Assembly: GCF_021653975.1 (NCBI RefSeq)
Contig: NZ_JAJKFK010000009.1
Coordinates: 116,322 to 180,321, forward strand
Source: Amycolatopsis sp. GM8
GTDB taxonomy: Bacteria > Actinomycetota > Actinomycetes > Mycobacteriales > Pseudonocardiaceae
Length of the DNA stretch: 64,000 nucleotides
Reading direction: 5' to 3'
The notes beneath the pieces were generated by a model, which made no database searches, was not told where the DNA came from, and worked only from the letters and a program-made list of their open reading frames with translations. Made by a program: the position numbers and the translations under genes. Positions within the stretch are counted from its first letter, which is position 1. Each line of letters opens with the position of its first letter. This document shows positions 8,104 through 16,184 of the stretch, piece by piece.

Positions 8104-8736
8104 CTAGCCCCGCAAGGCGGCCGCCAGCAGGCCACCGCCGACCGGAAGCAGCGTGGGCACGAGCCGGTCGTCCTCGCGGACCGCCCGGGCCAGTTCGCGG
8201 GCCGCGAGCAGGCCCGGGTCCCGGCGGGCCGGGTCGGACCTCGGCGCCAGCACCCCGTGGAACGCGATCACGCCGCCCGCGCGCAGCAGGTGCACGCCGT
8301 TCTCGTAGTAGCTCGGGTACTCGGCACGGGCGGCGTCGATGAACACCAGGTCGTAGCCGCCGCTGGTCAGGCGCGGCAGCACTTCCAGCGCGCGGCCCAT
8401 GATCAACCGGGTGCGACCAGGGGCGAACCCGGCGTCGCGGAACGTCTGCCGGGCCGCGCCGTGGTGCTCGGGCTCGATGTCGATCGACGTGAGCACCCCC
8501 TCGGGCGCCATCCCGCGCAACAGATACAGCCCGCTGACCCCGGTGCCGGTCCCGATCTCCACGACCGCCCGCGCGCGCAGGCTCGTCGCGAGGAAGCACA
8601 ACGCCGCGCCGGCCGCCCCGCCGAGCGCCGCGCACCCCAGGTCCTCCGCACGCATCCGGGCAGCCAGCAGCGCGTCGTCGTCGGGCAGGTAGCTCTCGAC
8701 GTAATCGTCGACGCCGGCCTGCGTCTCGGAGGTCAC
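8104..8736 (-). CDS. class I SAM-dependent O-methyltransferase
   Basis: A 210-residue methyltransferase of the caffeoyl-CoA/catechol O-methyltransferase fold. The SAM site VVEIGTGTGVSGLYLL, the acidic strand SIDIEPEH and YDLVFIDA are evident. It equals Rv1220c in length, layout and position, just upstream of and divergent from sigE. GTG 8736 gives the homologous N-terminus (TSETQAGVDDYVES); an upstream in-frame extension to 8787 is less likely. The substrate is not known. Confidence 0.9.
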   Translation of the reverse strand: MTSETQAGVDDYVESYLPDDDALLAARMRAEDLGCAALGGAAGAALCFLATSLRARAVVEIGTGTGVSGLYLLRGMAPEGVLTSIDIEPEHHGAARQTFRDAGFAPGRTRLIMGRALEVLPRLTSGGYDLVFIDAARAEYPSYYENGVHLLRAGGVIAFHGVLAPRSDPARRDPGLLAARELARAVREDDRLVPTLLPVGGGLLAAALRG

Positions 8737-8790
8737 ACCGGAGAGGTTAGCGCTGGTCGTCGCCAAAACCGTGCAAGACGTGCACACTTC

Positions 8791-8818
8791 TCTCAGGCGC
8801 CTCTCAGTCCGGTCTCAC
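8791..8818 (+). promoter_or_regulatory. three TCTCA(G/C) direct repeats, 11-bp period, upstream of sigE
   Basis: TCTCAG at 8791, TCTCAG at 8802 and TCTCAC at 8813 are spaced exactly one helical turn apart, 95-122 bp before the chosen sigE start. Tandem CTCAG boxes resemble sites of the MprA response regulator, which controls sigE in mycobacteria. A second tandem pair lies at 15840-15856. Confidence 0.55.
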
Positions 8819-8912
8819 TAGACACATAAGGAGATCGGTCAAGCTACGTCCCATGGACGGGAACACCGCGTGGCCGGGCCACGTTGGTCCAAGCAGTAGG
8901 GAGAACAGCCTG

Positions 8913-9530
8913 ATGGAGGTGCCTTCCCCGCCGATGCACAACAGCGCGCTGAACGAGCAGCTCGACGGCCGCCCCGTGACGGTCGACGAGACCGTGTGGA
9001 CGCCACCGTCCTGGGACGAGGTCGTCCGGGAGCACGCCGACCGGGTGTACCGGCTCGCGTACCGCCTGACGGGCAACACCCACGACGCCGAAGATCTCAC
9101 GCAGGAGACCTTCATCCGGGTGTTCCGGTCCCTGGCGTCCTACAAGCCGGGCACGTTCGAGGGCTGGCTGCACCGCATCACCACGAACCTCTTCCTCGAC
9201 ATGGCGCGCCGCCGCTCGCGGGTGCGCATGGAGGGGCTGCCCGAGGACACCGACCGGATCGTCGGCGACGACCCGAGCCCCGAGCAGGTCTACAGCGACA
9301 CCCACCTGGACCCGGACCTGCAGGACGCGCTCGACGAGCTGCCGCCCGAGTTCCGTGCCGCGGTGGTGCTGTGTGACGTCGAAGGCTTGTCCTACGAGGA
9401 GATCGGCGCGACGCTCGGCGTCAAGCTGGGCACCGTGCGCAGCCGGATCCACCGCGGCCGGCAGGCGCTGCGTGCTTCGCTCGAGCGGCGGCGCGCGCTG
9501 AAGGAGGAATCCATGGAGGCTTCCGCATGA
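8913..9530 (+). CDS. sigE: ECF RNA polymerase sigma factor SigE
   Basis: Extracytoplasmic-function sigma factor for envelope stress. Region 2 contains DRVYRLAYRLTGNTHDAEDL followed by FIRVFRSL, and region 4 ends in YEEIGATLGVKLGTVRSRIHRGR. ATG 8913 has TAGGGAG at 9 nt, while ATG 8853 upstream lacks a well-placed site, so 205 residues are preferred. SigE homologues are known to use alternative starts, so both may be used. The stop overlaps the ATG of the anti-sigma gene. The order sigE-rseA-htrA-tatB matches Rv1221-Rv1224. Confidence 0.93.
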   Translation: MEVPSPPMHNSALNEQLDGRPVTVDETVWTPPSWDEVVREHADRVYRLAYRLTGNTHDAEDLTQETFIRVFRSLASYKPGTFEGWLHRITTNLFLDMARRRSRVRMEGLPEDTDRIVGDDPSPEQVYSDTHLDPDLQDALDELPPEFRAAVVLCDVEGLSYEEIGATLGVKLGTVRSRIHRGRQALRASLERRRALKEESMEASA

Positions 9531-10186
9531 CCGACATGCGAGGCAGGGGTTTCTTTCCCGAATCGCATCTCCTGCCCGACGTGGTCGTCGCCTTCGTCGA
9601 CGGCGAGCTGTCGCTGGGTGCGCGGGACCGGGCCGCTTCGCATATCGCCGGGTGCCCGTGCTGTGCCGCCGACGTCGCGGCGCAACGGCAGGCCCGCTCC
9701 GCGGTCAAGCACGCCGGGGCGCCGAGCATGTCCGCCGGTTTCCTGGCGAGCCTGCGCGCGATCCCCGAGCACACCGATCTTCCGATGTCCCCGGACAACC
9801 TCGCGATGACCGAGGAAGGCCAGCTGGTCGCGATCCAGCGCCCGGACCGGGTCGCCGGCCTGCGTCACCAGGCGCCCACAGCGCTCGGGTCGTCCGCGCC
9901 GCTCGGCTCCAGCGCGCCGCTCGGCAACGGCTCCGCGGTGCTCAACTCGCACCGGACCAGTTCCGTCCGCAAGCGTGCCGCCCAGGGCGCCGGTGTCGTC
10001 GTGTCCGGCATCGTGCTGAGCGCGCTCGCGATCGTCGCCACGTCCGGCGGCGGTGGCGGCACCGCGCAGACGCCGGAGCAGCCGGCCGGTGCCAACCCGG
10101 GTGTGCTGCGGGCGCAGTTCGGTGGCGAGCCCGCCGCGCCGGCCACCACGACGACCACCACCACCTCGGTCACGCCGGGCCGCTGA
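9527..10186 (+). CDS. rseA: zinc-binding anti-sigma factor RseA
   Basis: Anti-sigma factor expected to hold SigE inactive. The ZAS zinc motif H39-x3-C43-x2-C46 (SHIAGCPCC) is present near the N-terminus, a single membrane-like hydrophobic segment lies at about residues 147-163, and a Ser/Thr/Pro-rich tail ends in a Thr run. ATG 9527 overlaps the sigE stop (ATGA), as expected for a sigma/anti-sigma pair translated in fixed ratio. In M. tuberculosis RseA senses disulphide stress and is degraded after phosphorylation; whether that holds here is inference. Confidence 0.92.
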   Translation: MTDMRGRGFFPESHLLPDVVVAFVDGELSLGARDRAASHIAGCPCCAADVAAQRQARSAVKHAGAPSMSAGFLASLRAIPEHTDLPMSPDNLAMTEEGQLVAIQRPDRVAGLRHQAPTALGSSAPLGSSAPLGNGSAVLNSHRTSSVRKRAAQGAGVVVSGIVLSALAIVATSGGGGGTAQTPEQPAGANPGVLRAQFGGEPAAPATTTTTTTSVTPGR

Positions 10187-10267
10187 CGTCGGCTTCACCG
10201 TCGAGACGGAAGAATCGGATGGCGTAGGGTCGCGCCGAAGCGTGAAATCCGTCCACCCCGGGGAACG

Positions 10268-11788
10268 ATGAGTCAGCCGAACAATCCAGCGGAGCAATCC
10301 GGCGAGCCTCGCCTCGCCCCTCGACCCCTGGACCGCCCTTCGGTCGATCCCTCGCAGGCCGCCACTTTCGGCCGGCCGCAGGGTGTCGACGGCGCGTTCG
10401 ACAAGCTGTACACGCCGGGCACACCCAACGGTGCCCACATCATCGCGAAGCCACCGGCGCCGGAATCGCTGGCCGAGGCGTTCGGCCGCCCGCCCGGCGC
10501 GAACGACGTCCGGCTGCAGCGTGCCGCTGACGACAATGGGAACGGTCAGGGCCCGTCACCGGAGTCGCCACTGTGGTCCAAGACCGCCGACCCGTGGCGT
10601 GACCCGGGTGCCGCCGCAGTGCTGGGTGGCCCCGCGCTCGATGTCGCGGACGAGGAGACGGACGAGGAGGAGCGACCCCGGGGCGCGATGCTGTCGTTGC
10701 CCGAGGTGCTGTTCGGCCGTCGCGTCAAGCCGGTCGCGCTGGGCCTGCTCGGGGTCGTCGCGTTGCTGATCGGGGCTGCCGGCGGGGCCATCGGCTGGTG
10801 GATCGCGAGCACGGGCAATTCGCTGACCGGCAGTGCGACGATCTCCGAGGCCGAGGCCGGCAAGGAACGGGCGCCCGGGTCGATCGCCGACATCGCGCAG
10901 CGAGTGTCGCCCGCGGTCGTCTCGATCGAGGTGAAGTCGGGGCAGTCCGGCAGCGTGGGTTCGGGCGTGATGATCGACCCGAACGGCTACGCGATCACCA
11001 ACAACCACGTCATCTCGCTGGCCACGAGCGACCCGCAGGCGAAGATCACCGCGGTGTTCACCGACGGCACCCGCACCGAGGCGAAGGTCGTGGGCACCGA
11101 CCCGAAGACCGACCTCGCGGTGATCAAGGTGGCGGTGCGCAATCCGGTCGTCATCCAGATCGGCAAGTCGTCCAATCTCGAGCCCGGTGACTCGGTGATC
11201 GCGGTCGGCTCCCCGCTGGGCCTGCAGAACACGGTGACGGCGGGCATCGTCAGCGCGCTGCACCGGCCGATCACCGCGCAGGGCGAGAACGGCGAGCCCC
11301 CCGTCACCTACGACGCGATCCAGACCGACGCGCCCATCAACCGCGGCAACTCGGGCGGTGCGCTGGTCGATTCGACGGGCGCGCTGGTGGGCATCAACTC
11401 GTCGATCCGGACCGACAGCGGCGAGGCCGGGCAGGGCGGCAGCATCGGCATCGGCTTCGCGATTCCCGCGGACGACGCGATCCGGATCGCGCGGGTGCTG
11501 ATCAGCAACGGCCAGGTCAAGCACGCCGACATCGGGATCAACGCGGCCTCGGTCTCGGCCGACACGTCCGAGGGCGCGCAGGTGCTCAACGTCGCCGACG
11601 GCGGCCCGGCCGCGAACGCGGGCATCGCCGAGGGCGACGTGATCACGAAGGTCGGGGACCGGCTGGTGCGCAACGCGGCCGAGCTGACCGTCGCGGTGCG
11701 GGGGCACGACATCGGCGAGGTCGTGCCGGTCCAGCTCGTCCGGCAGGGGCGTCCTCTTGTCGTTGACGTAACCCTCGGTTCCGATTAG
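10268..11788 (+). CDS. htrA: HtrA-like membrane-anchored serine protease with PDZ domain
   Basis: Extracytoplasmic quality-control protease of the S1C family. A disordered, proline-rich cytoplasmic region (residues 1-150) precedes one membrane segment (about 156-178). The trypsin-like domain follows with triad H247 (TNNHVI), D282 (KTDLAVIKV) and S362 (GNSGGAL), and a C-terminal PDZ domain begins near residue 420. The length (506) fits actinobacterial HtrA. It lies downstream of sigE-rseA and is probably part of the same envelope-stress regulon, where such proteases may cleave RseA or damaged proteins. Confidence 0.94.
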   Translation: MSQPNNPAEQSGEPRLAPRPLDRPSVDPSQAATFGRPQGVDGAFDKLYTPGTPNGAHIIAKPPAPESLAEAFGRPPGANDVRLQRAADDNGNGQGPSPESPLWSKTADPWRDPGAAAVLGGPALDVADEETDEEERPRGAMLSLPEVLFGRRVKPVALGLLGVVALLIGAAGGAIGWWIASTGNSLTGSATISEAEAGKERAPGSIADIAQRVSPAVVSIEVKSGQSGSVGSGVMIDPNGYAITNNHVISLATSDPQAKITAVFTDGTRTEAKVVGTDPKTDLAVIKVAVRNPVVIQIGKSSNLEPGDSVIAVGSPLGLQNTVTAGIVSALHRPITAQGENGEPPVTYDAIQTDAPINRGNSGGALVDSTGALVGINSSIRTDSGEAGQGGSIGIGFAIPADDAIRIARVLISNGQVKHADIGINAASVSADTSEGAQVLNVADGGPAANAGIAEGDVITKVGDRLVRNAAELTVAVRGHDIGEVVPVQLVRQGRPLVVDVTLGSD

Positions 11789-11830
11789 GCGGGTACGCTG
11801 ACCTCGCAAGGGTCACGAGGAGGTTCGCTG

Positions 11831-12235
11831 GTGTTCGATAGCGTGGGCTGGGGCGAGATTCTCGTTCTCATCGTCGCCGGTCTGTTCATCCTCGGCCCGG
11901 AACGGCTGCCCGAAGCGGCGTCGTGGCTGGCGAAGAGCGTGCGGAAGGTGCGTGAGTTCGCCAGCGGTGCGCGGCAGCAGTTGCAGGACGAGATGGGCCC
12001 TGAGTTCGACGAGTTCCGCAAGCCGCTGGAGGATCTGCGGCAGCTGCGCAACTTCGACCCGCGGCGGGCGATCACCAACCACCTGTTCGACGGCGACCCC
12101 GATCCGTTGGGGCTCAACGGAACCAGCGGTGGCAGCACGAAGCCGAACGGCTACCCGGCGGTGACAGCGAAGCCCACCGAGCCCGAGACCCTCAAGCCCG
12201 GCGAGAAGCCCCCCGTCGACCCGGACGCCACTTAG
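11831..12235 (+). CDS. tatB: Sec-independent translocase subunit TatB
   Basis: Component of the twin-arginine pathway that exports folded proteins. The N-terminal membrane helix (GWGEILVLIVAGLFILGPERLP) carries the hallmark Gly-Pro kink, followed by an amphipathic helix (SVRKVREFASGARQQLQDE) and a variable charged tail. GTG 11831 has AGGAGG upstream. At 134 residues it is a typical TatB. It ends the sigE-rseA-htrA-tatB run and is followed by a repeat array rather than an ordinary terminator. Confidence 0.93.
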   Translation: MFDSVGWGEILVLIVAGLFILGPERLPEAASWLAKSVRKVREFASGARQQLQDEMGPEFDEFRKPLEDLRQLRNFDPRRAITNHLFDGDPDPLGLNGTSGGSTKPNGYPAVTAKPTEPETLKPGEKPPVDPDAT

Positions 12236-12291
12236 CTTTGACGGGTTGGCGGCCGGTGCCGGGCGCCGTGCGTGCTCCCTGTCTCGATCGC

Positions 12292-12839
12292 CGTTTTTGC
12301 CGCCCGCGCGGCCGTGTTTGCCCGTGGCGTCGGTGAGTTGGCTGGTGGCGCGGCCGTTGTTGCCGCTCGCGCGGGGCGTGTTTGCCCGTGGCGCGGGCGT
12401 GTTTGCCTGTCGGGGCGGTGAGTTTGCCGGTGGCGTCGGTGTGTTTGCCGCTCGCGCGGGCGTGTTTGCGCGTGGCGCTGGTGAGTTGGCCCGCCGCGGC
12501 GGTGAGTTTGCGGCTCGCGTGGCCGTGTTTGCGCGTGGCGTCGGTGAGTTGGCTGGTGGCGCGGCCGTTGTTGCCGCTCGCGCGGTCGTGTTGGCCCGCC
12601 ACGGCGGTGAGTTTGCTGCCCGCGAGGGCGTGTTGGCCCGTGGCGCGGGCGAGGGCCCGCTGCGGCGGCGTGTTTGCGGCTCGCGTGGGCGTGTTTGCCC
12701 GTCGCGCCGGTTGAGTTGGCTCGCCGCATCGGTGATTTGCCGCCCGTGCGGCCGTGTTGGCCCGCCACGGCGGTGAGTTTGCCGCTCGTGCGGCCGTGTT
12801 GGCCCGGCGCGGCCATGTGGGCCGCCCGCGCGCAGTGGG
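12292..12839 (+). repeat. array of about 25 modular 19-23-nt repeat units
   Basis: The 604-bp gap between the convergent tatB and mrp genes is almost entirely built of degenerate tandem units. Each unit has a head (GTGTTTGCC, GTGTTGGCC, GTGAGTTTGC or GTGAGTTGGC), a core (CGTGGCG, GCTCGCG or CGCCRCGG) and a tail (CGGGC, CGGCC or TCG). All units point the same way, and the array runs up to the mrp stop codon. Open frames across it read as low-complexity Ala/Arg/Gly/Val and are not credible genes. The first 55 bp after tatB contain no repeat. Related arrays lie at 33733-33951 and 38108-38224. Confidence 0.85.
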
Positions 12840-13988
12840 TCAGCGCCTCGTCGGGGTCACGTTCAGCATCATCCCGGCCAGGCCGCGGGCCCGGACGGAC
12901 AGCTTCGTCGCCACGTCCTTGAGGACCTCGGCCGCCGGGGCGGTCGGCTCGGCCAGCACGATCGGCGTGCCGGCGTCACCCTGCTCGCGCAGCCGCGGGT
13001 CCAGCGGGACCTGACCCAGGAGCGACACTGTGGCGCCCGTCGACTTCGACAGCGAGTCCGCCACCGTCTGCCCGCCGCCCGAGCCGAAGATCTCCATCCG
13101 CTCCCCGGACGGCGTCTCCAGCCACGACATGTTCTCGATGACCCCGGCCAGCCGCTGCCGCGTCTGCATCGCGATCGCCCCGGCCCGCTCGGCGACCTCG
13201 GCCGCGGCCTGCTGCGGCGTGGTCACCACGAGGATCTCGGCGTTCGGGATCAGCTGCGCGACCGAGATCGCGATGTCCCCGGTGCCCGGCGGCAGGTCCA
13301 GCAGCAGGATGTCCAGGTCGCCCCAGAACACGTCGGCCAGGAACTGTTGCAGCGCACGGTGCAGCATCGGCCCGCGCCACACCACCGGCGTGTTTCCCGG
13401 GGTGAACATGCCGATCGAGATGACCTTCACGCCGTGCGCCTGCGGCGGCATGATCATCTTCTCGACCTTGGTCGGCTTCTCCCGCGCGCCCAGCATCCGC
13501 GGCACCGAATGGCCGTAGATGTCCGCGTCGACCACACCGACCGACAGCCCGCGCTCGGCCATCGCGACCGCCAGGTTGACGGTCACGCTCGACTTCCCGA
13601 CACCACCCTTGCCCGACGCGACGGCGTAGACCCGCGTCAGCGAACCGGGCTGGGCGAACGGGATCACCGGCTCTTCGGCGTCTCCGCGCAGGGACTTCCG
13701 CAGCTCGGTGCGCTGCTCGTCGCTCATCACGTCGAGTTCGACCCGCACGTCACGGACACCGTCGAGCTTGCCGACGGCCTTCGTCGTGTCGCGCGTGATC
13801 GTTTCCTTGAGCGGACACCCCGCGACCGTCAGATACACCGCGACCGTGACGACGCCGTCGTCGCCGACCACGACGTCCTTGACCATGCCGAGGTCGGTGA
13901 TCGGTTTCTTGATCTCCGGGTCGTAGACGTCCTTGAGCGCCGCGCGGACGTCCTCCACGCTGGGGATCTGCTGCGTGCTGCTGGTCAT
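12840..13988 (-). CDS. mrp: Mrp/NBP35 family iron-sulfur cluster carrier ATPase
   Basis: P-loop ATPase of the Mrp/ApbC type that carries [4Fe-4S] clusters to target proteins in the cytosol. An N-terminal MIP18/DUF59 domain (DVYDPEIKKPITDLGMV) is followed by the deviant Walker A AVASGKGGVGKSS and the LLLDLPPGTGD segment. ATG 13988 gives 382 residues, the usual length. The typical C-terminal CxxC is not evident, as in other actinobacterial Mrp proteins I recall. It corresponds to Rv1229c. Confidence 0.93.
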   Translation of the reverse strand: MTSSTQQIPSVEDVRAALKDVYDPEIKKPITDLGMVKDVVVGDDGVVTVAVYLTVAGCPLKETITRDTTKAVGKLDGVRDVRVELDVMSDEQRTELRKSLRGDAEEPVIPFAQPGSLTRVYAVASGKGGVGKSSVTVNLAVAMAERGLSVGVVDADIYGHSVPRMLGAREKPTKVEKMIMPPQAHGVKVISIGMFTPGNTPVVWRGPMLHRALQQFLADVFWGDLDILLLDLPPGTGDIAISVAQLIPNAEILVVTTPQQAAAEVAERAGAIAMQTRQRLAGVIENMSWLETPSGERMEIFGSGGGQTVADSLSKSTGATVSLLGQVPLDPRLREQGDAGTPIVLAEPTAPAAEVLKDVATKLSVRARGLAGMMLNVTPTRR

Positions 13989-13997
13989 TCCCCCATG

Positions 13998-14516
13998 CTA
14001 CGTACCGGTAACGGGCTCCGGTGCCGGGCGGTTGCCTTTCTGCTTCCGGCGCTTGGTGTTCAGGTCCTCGCGCAGCTTGTCGAGTTCGCCGCGGAGGTAG
14101 TCCCGGGTGGCGACCTCGCCGATCGCGAGCCGCAGGGCGGCCAGCTCCCGCGCCAGGTACTCGGTGTCCGCCTTGGTCTGTGCGGCGCGGTTCCGGTCCT
14201 CCTCCAGGGAGATCCGGTCACGGTCGTCCTGCCGGTTCTGCGCCAGCAGGATCAGCGGCGCGGCGTACGCGGCCTGCGTGGAGAACGCCAGGTTGAGCAG
14301 GATGAACGGGTACGGGTCCCAGCGCAGCGCGGCGGCACCGAGATTGAGGGCGATCCACACGATCACGATGAGCGTCTGCCAGAACAGGTACTTGCCGGTG
14401 CCCAGGAACCGGGCCAGCCGTTCGGAAAGCCGTCCGAACGTGTCCGGGTCGATCGAGATGACCCGGCGCCCCGCGCGGGGCTGGTCCAGTCGCCGTCTGG
14501 GGAGCAGTTCAGGCAC
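13998..14516 (-). CDS. DUF1003 membrane protein
   Basis: A 172-residue protein with two membrane segments in the DUF1003 core (FWQTLIVIVWIALNLGA and PFILLNLAFSTQAAYAAPLI), then a charged coiled-coil tail ending in Lys/Arg. GTG 14516 overlaps the last codons of the upstream MgtE_N/CBS gene, so the two are translationally coupled. It matches Rv1231c. Function unknown; the pairing with a Mg-sensor-like protein suggests an ion-related membrane role (inference). Confidence 0.87.
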   Translation of the reverse strand: MPELLPRRRLDQPRAGRRVISIDPDTFGRLSERLARFLGTGKYLFWQTLIVIVWIALNLGAAALRWDPYPFILLNLAFSTQAAYAAPLILLAQNRQDDRDRISLEEDRNRAAQTKADTEYLARELAALRLAIGEVATRDYLRGELDKLREDLNTKRRKQKGNRPAPEPVTGT

Positions 14517-15795
14517 GCTCCACCTCCTCGTTGTCGGTCGTGTCGCGCAGCCCGGTCTCGCGCCAGTCCTCGGGCAGCAGATGGTCGAGCAGGTCGTCGA
14601 CGGTGACGGCACCCAGCAGATGGTCCTGCGGGTCCACGACCGGCCCGCACGCGAGGTTGTACGCGGCGAAGTACCGCGTCACCTCCGGCAGCGACGCGCT
14701 CGGGCTCAGCGCGGGCAGGTCGGAGTCGACCGCGGCCGCGATCATCTCCGCGGGTGGCTCCCGCAGGAGCCGTTGGAAGTGCACGACCCCGACGTAGCGC
14801 CCGGTGGGCGTCGCCTGCGGCGGGCGGCACACGAAGACCATCGTCGCGAGCGCGGTAGGCAGATCGGCGTTGCGGATGTGCGCGAGCGCTTCGGCGACCG
14901 TCGCGTCCGGGGTGAGGACCACGGGTTCCGGTGTCATGAGCCCGCCCGCGGTGTCGGACGAGTACGCCAGCAGCCGCTTGACCGGCTCGGACTCCTCCGG
15001 CTCCATCAGCTCCAGCAGCCGGCTCTGGTCGGCGGGCGCGAACTCGGCGAGCAGGTCGGCGGCGTCGTCCGGGTTCATCGCTTCGAGGATGTCGGCCGCG
15101 CGTTCCTCGGACAGGTGCTGCAGCAGCTCCTTCTGGTCGTCCTCGGGCAGCTCTTCGAGCACGTCGGCGAGCCGCTCGTCATCCATCGAGTCGGCCACCT
15201 CGTGCTTGCGCTTGGTGGGCAGATCCCGCACCGTGGCGGCGATGTCGACCGCGCGCATCGTGTCGAACAACATGAGCAGCTGGGCCGCGCCTTGGGGACT
15301 TTGCCCGGTCAGGTCGGTGAGGCTCAGGCCCGAGACGTCGCCCCACGGCAGCACCTGCAGCGACGACCGGCGTCGGGTGAGGCCGAGGCGTCCGGTGCGC
15401 TCGCGGACGGCGAGCTTCGCGAGCACCCAGTCGCGGGTGCGCTGTGGCTCGATCGCGGCGTCCACGACGGAGACGCGGGCACCGGTCTCCCGCAGGGCCG
15501 CGTGCGCGTCGATGAGCTGCCCCAGCACGAGCACCTCGTTGGGGCGCTGGTGAAACTGGCGCATGTTGACCGAGCCGGTGGCGAGTGTGACCGCGTTCGG
15601 CTCGATCGAGGTGACCCGCAGCATCGGCACGAACACCCTGCGGCGGGTCGAGAGTACGACGACGAGCCCGAGCACCCTCGGCGGCTGCTGGTCCAGCCGC
15701 AGCCCGACGACGAGATCCCGGGCTTTCCCGATGGACTCACCATCCGGGCCGAATACCGGCAATCCGGCTAGCTGAGCGGCGAAGACCCTGTTCAC
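14509..15795 (-). CDS. MgtE N-domain/CBS-pair protein without transporter domain
   Basis: A 428-residue cytosolic protein with a PRC-barrel-like N-terminal half (about residues 1-160). The MgtE intracellular N domain follows (acidic helical repeats such as LADVLEELPEDDQKELLQHL), then a CBS pair (TAGGLMTPEPVVLTPDATV onward). The membrane domain of MgtE magnesium channels is absent, so this is likely a free Mg2+ or nucleotide sensor, perhaps working on the coupled DUF1003 protein. GTG 15795 starts the pair. It corresponds to Rv1232c. Confidence 0.88.
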   Translation of the reverse strand: MNRVFAAQLAGLPVFGPDGESIGKARDLVVGLRLDQQPPRVLGLVVVLSTRRRVFVPMLRVTSIEPNAVTLATGSVNMRQFHQRPNEVLVLGQLIDAHAALRETGARVSVVDAAIEPQRTRDWVLAKLAVRERTGRLGLTRRRSSLQVLPWGDVSGLSLTDLTGQSPQGAAQLLMLFDTMRAVDIAATVRDLPTKRKHEVADSMDDERLADVLEELPEDDQKELLQHLSEERAADILEAMNPDDAADLLAEFAPADQSRLLELMEPEESEPVKRLLAYSSDTAGGLMTPEPVVLTPDATVAEALAHIRNADLPTALATMVFVCRPPQATPTGRYVGVVHFQRLLREPPAEMIAAAVDSDLPALSPSASLPEVTRYFAAYNLACGPVVDPQDHLLGAVTVDDLLDHLLPEDWRETGLRDTTDNEEVERA

Positions 15796-15839
15796 GGGGC
15801 CAGGCTAACGGTATCTCGGGCGGGCTGCCCAGCACACGA

Positions 15840-15861
15840 TCTCAGCGCTGTCTCAGCGAAG
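15840..15861 (+). promoter_or_regulatory. tandem TCTCAGCG repeats, 11-bp period
   Basis: TCTCAGCGCTG at 15840 and TCTCAGCGAAG at 15851 repeat with the same 11-bp period as the boxes before sigE. The site lies 45 bp upstream of the MgtE_N/CBS start and about 330 bp upstream of the divergent SPFH gene, so it most plausibly serves the former. Confidence 0.5.
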
Positions 15862-16029
15862 GCCGACGGGCGCACCGGCTCGGCGTCGAGGTTCACTTCT
15901 ACGGCGATCGCCGCGAACTTCTCATCCACTGTGGACTTGCTCATTCTGTTCCACAACAGGGAATCACGCCGAACGTCACATCGCCGACGACCGGGATCGG
16001 ATCCCTCTATGTCCTAAGTGGATAGTTAA

Positions 16030-16071
16030 AACCGGCCGGCTCGCCAGGCGCGCCCTCGCGCCGGGCCGGTT
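16030..16071. other. nested hairpin upstream of the SPFH gene
   Basis: AACCGGCC at 16030-16037 pairs with GGCCGGTT at 16064-16071, and an inner GGCGCG/CGCGCC stem sits between them. It lies in the 389-bp divergent gap 15796-16184, which otherwise shows only the TCTCAG boxes. It could be part of the SPFH leader or an attenuator; there is no T run. Confidence 0.4.
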
Positions 16072-16184
16072 GCTCGGAAGCGCTTTCGGTATCCGCACGT
16101 GACCAGGATGCTGAACCGATGGGGCTCCGGAATCGTGTGACGGGGGTAACATTGGTGAAAGGGACCTACGTCCGGGGAGCTGCC

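Noticed and set aside
12292..12839. CRISPR array
   Set aside because: Units are 19-23 nt with no constant repeat, no unique spacers and no cas gene nearby.
12246..12922. Long open frames across the repeat array
   Set aside because: They exist in several frames on both strands and translate to low-complexity Ala/Arg/Gly/Val text repeating with the DNA units. They have no ribosome binding sites and no domain.
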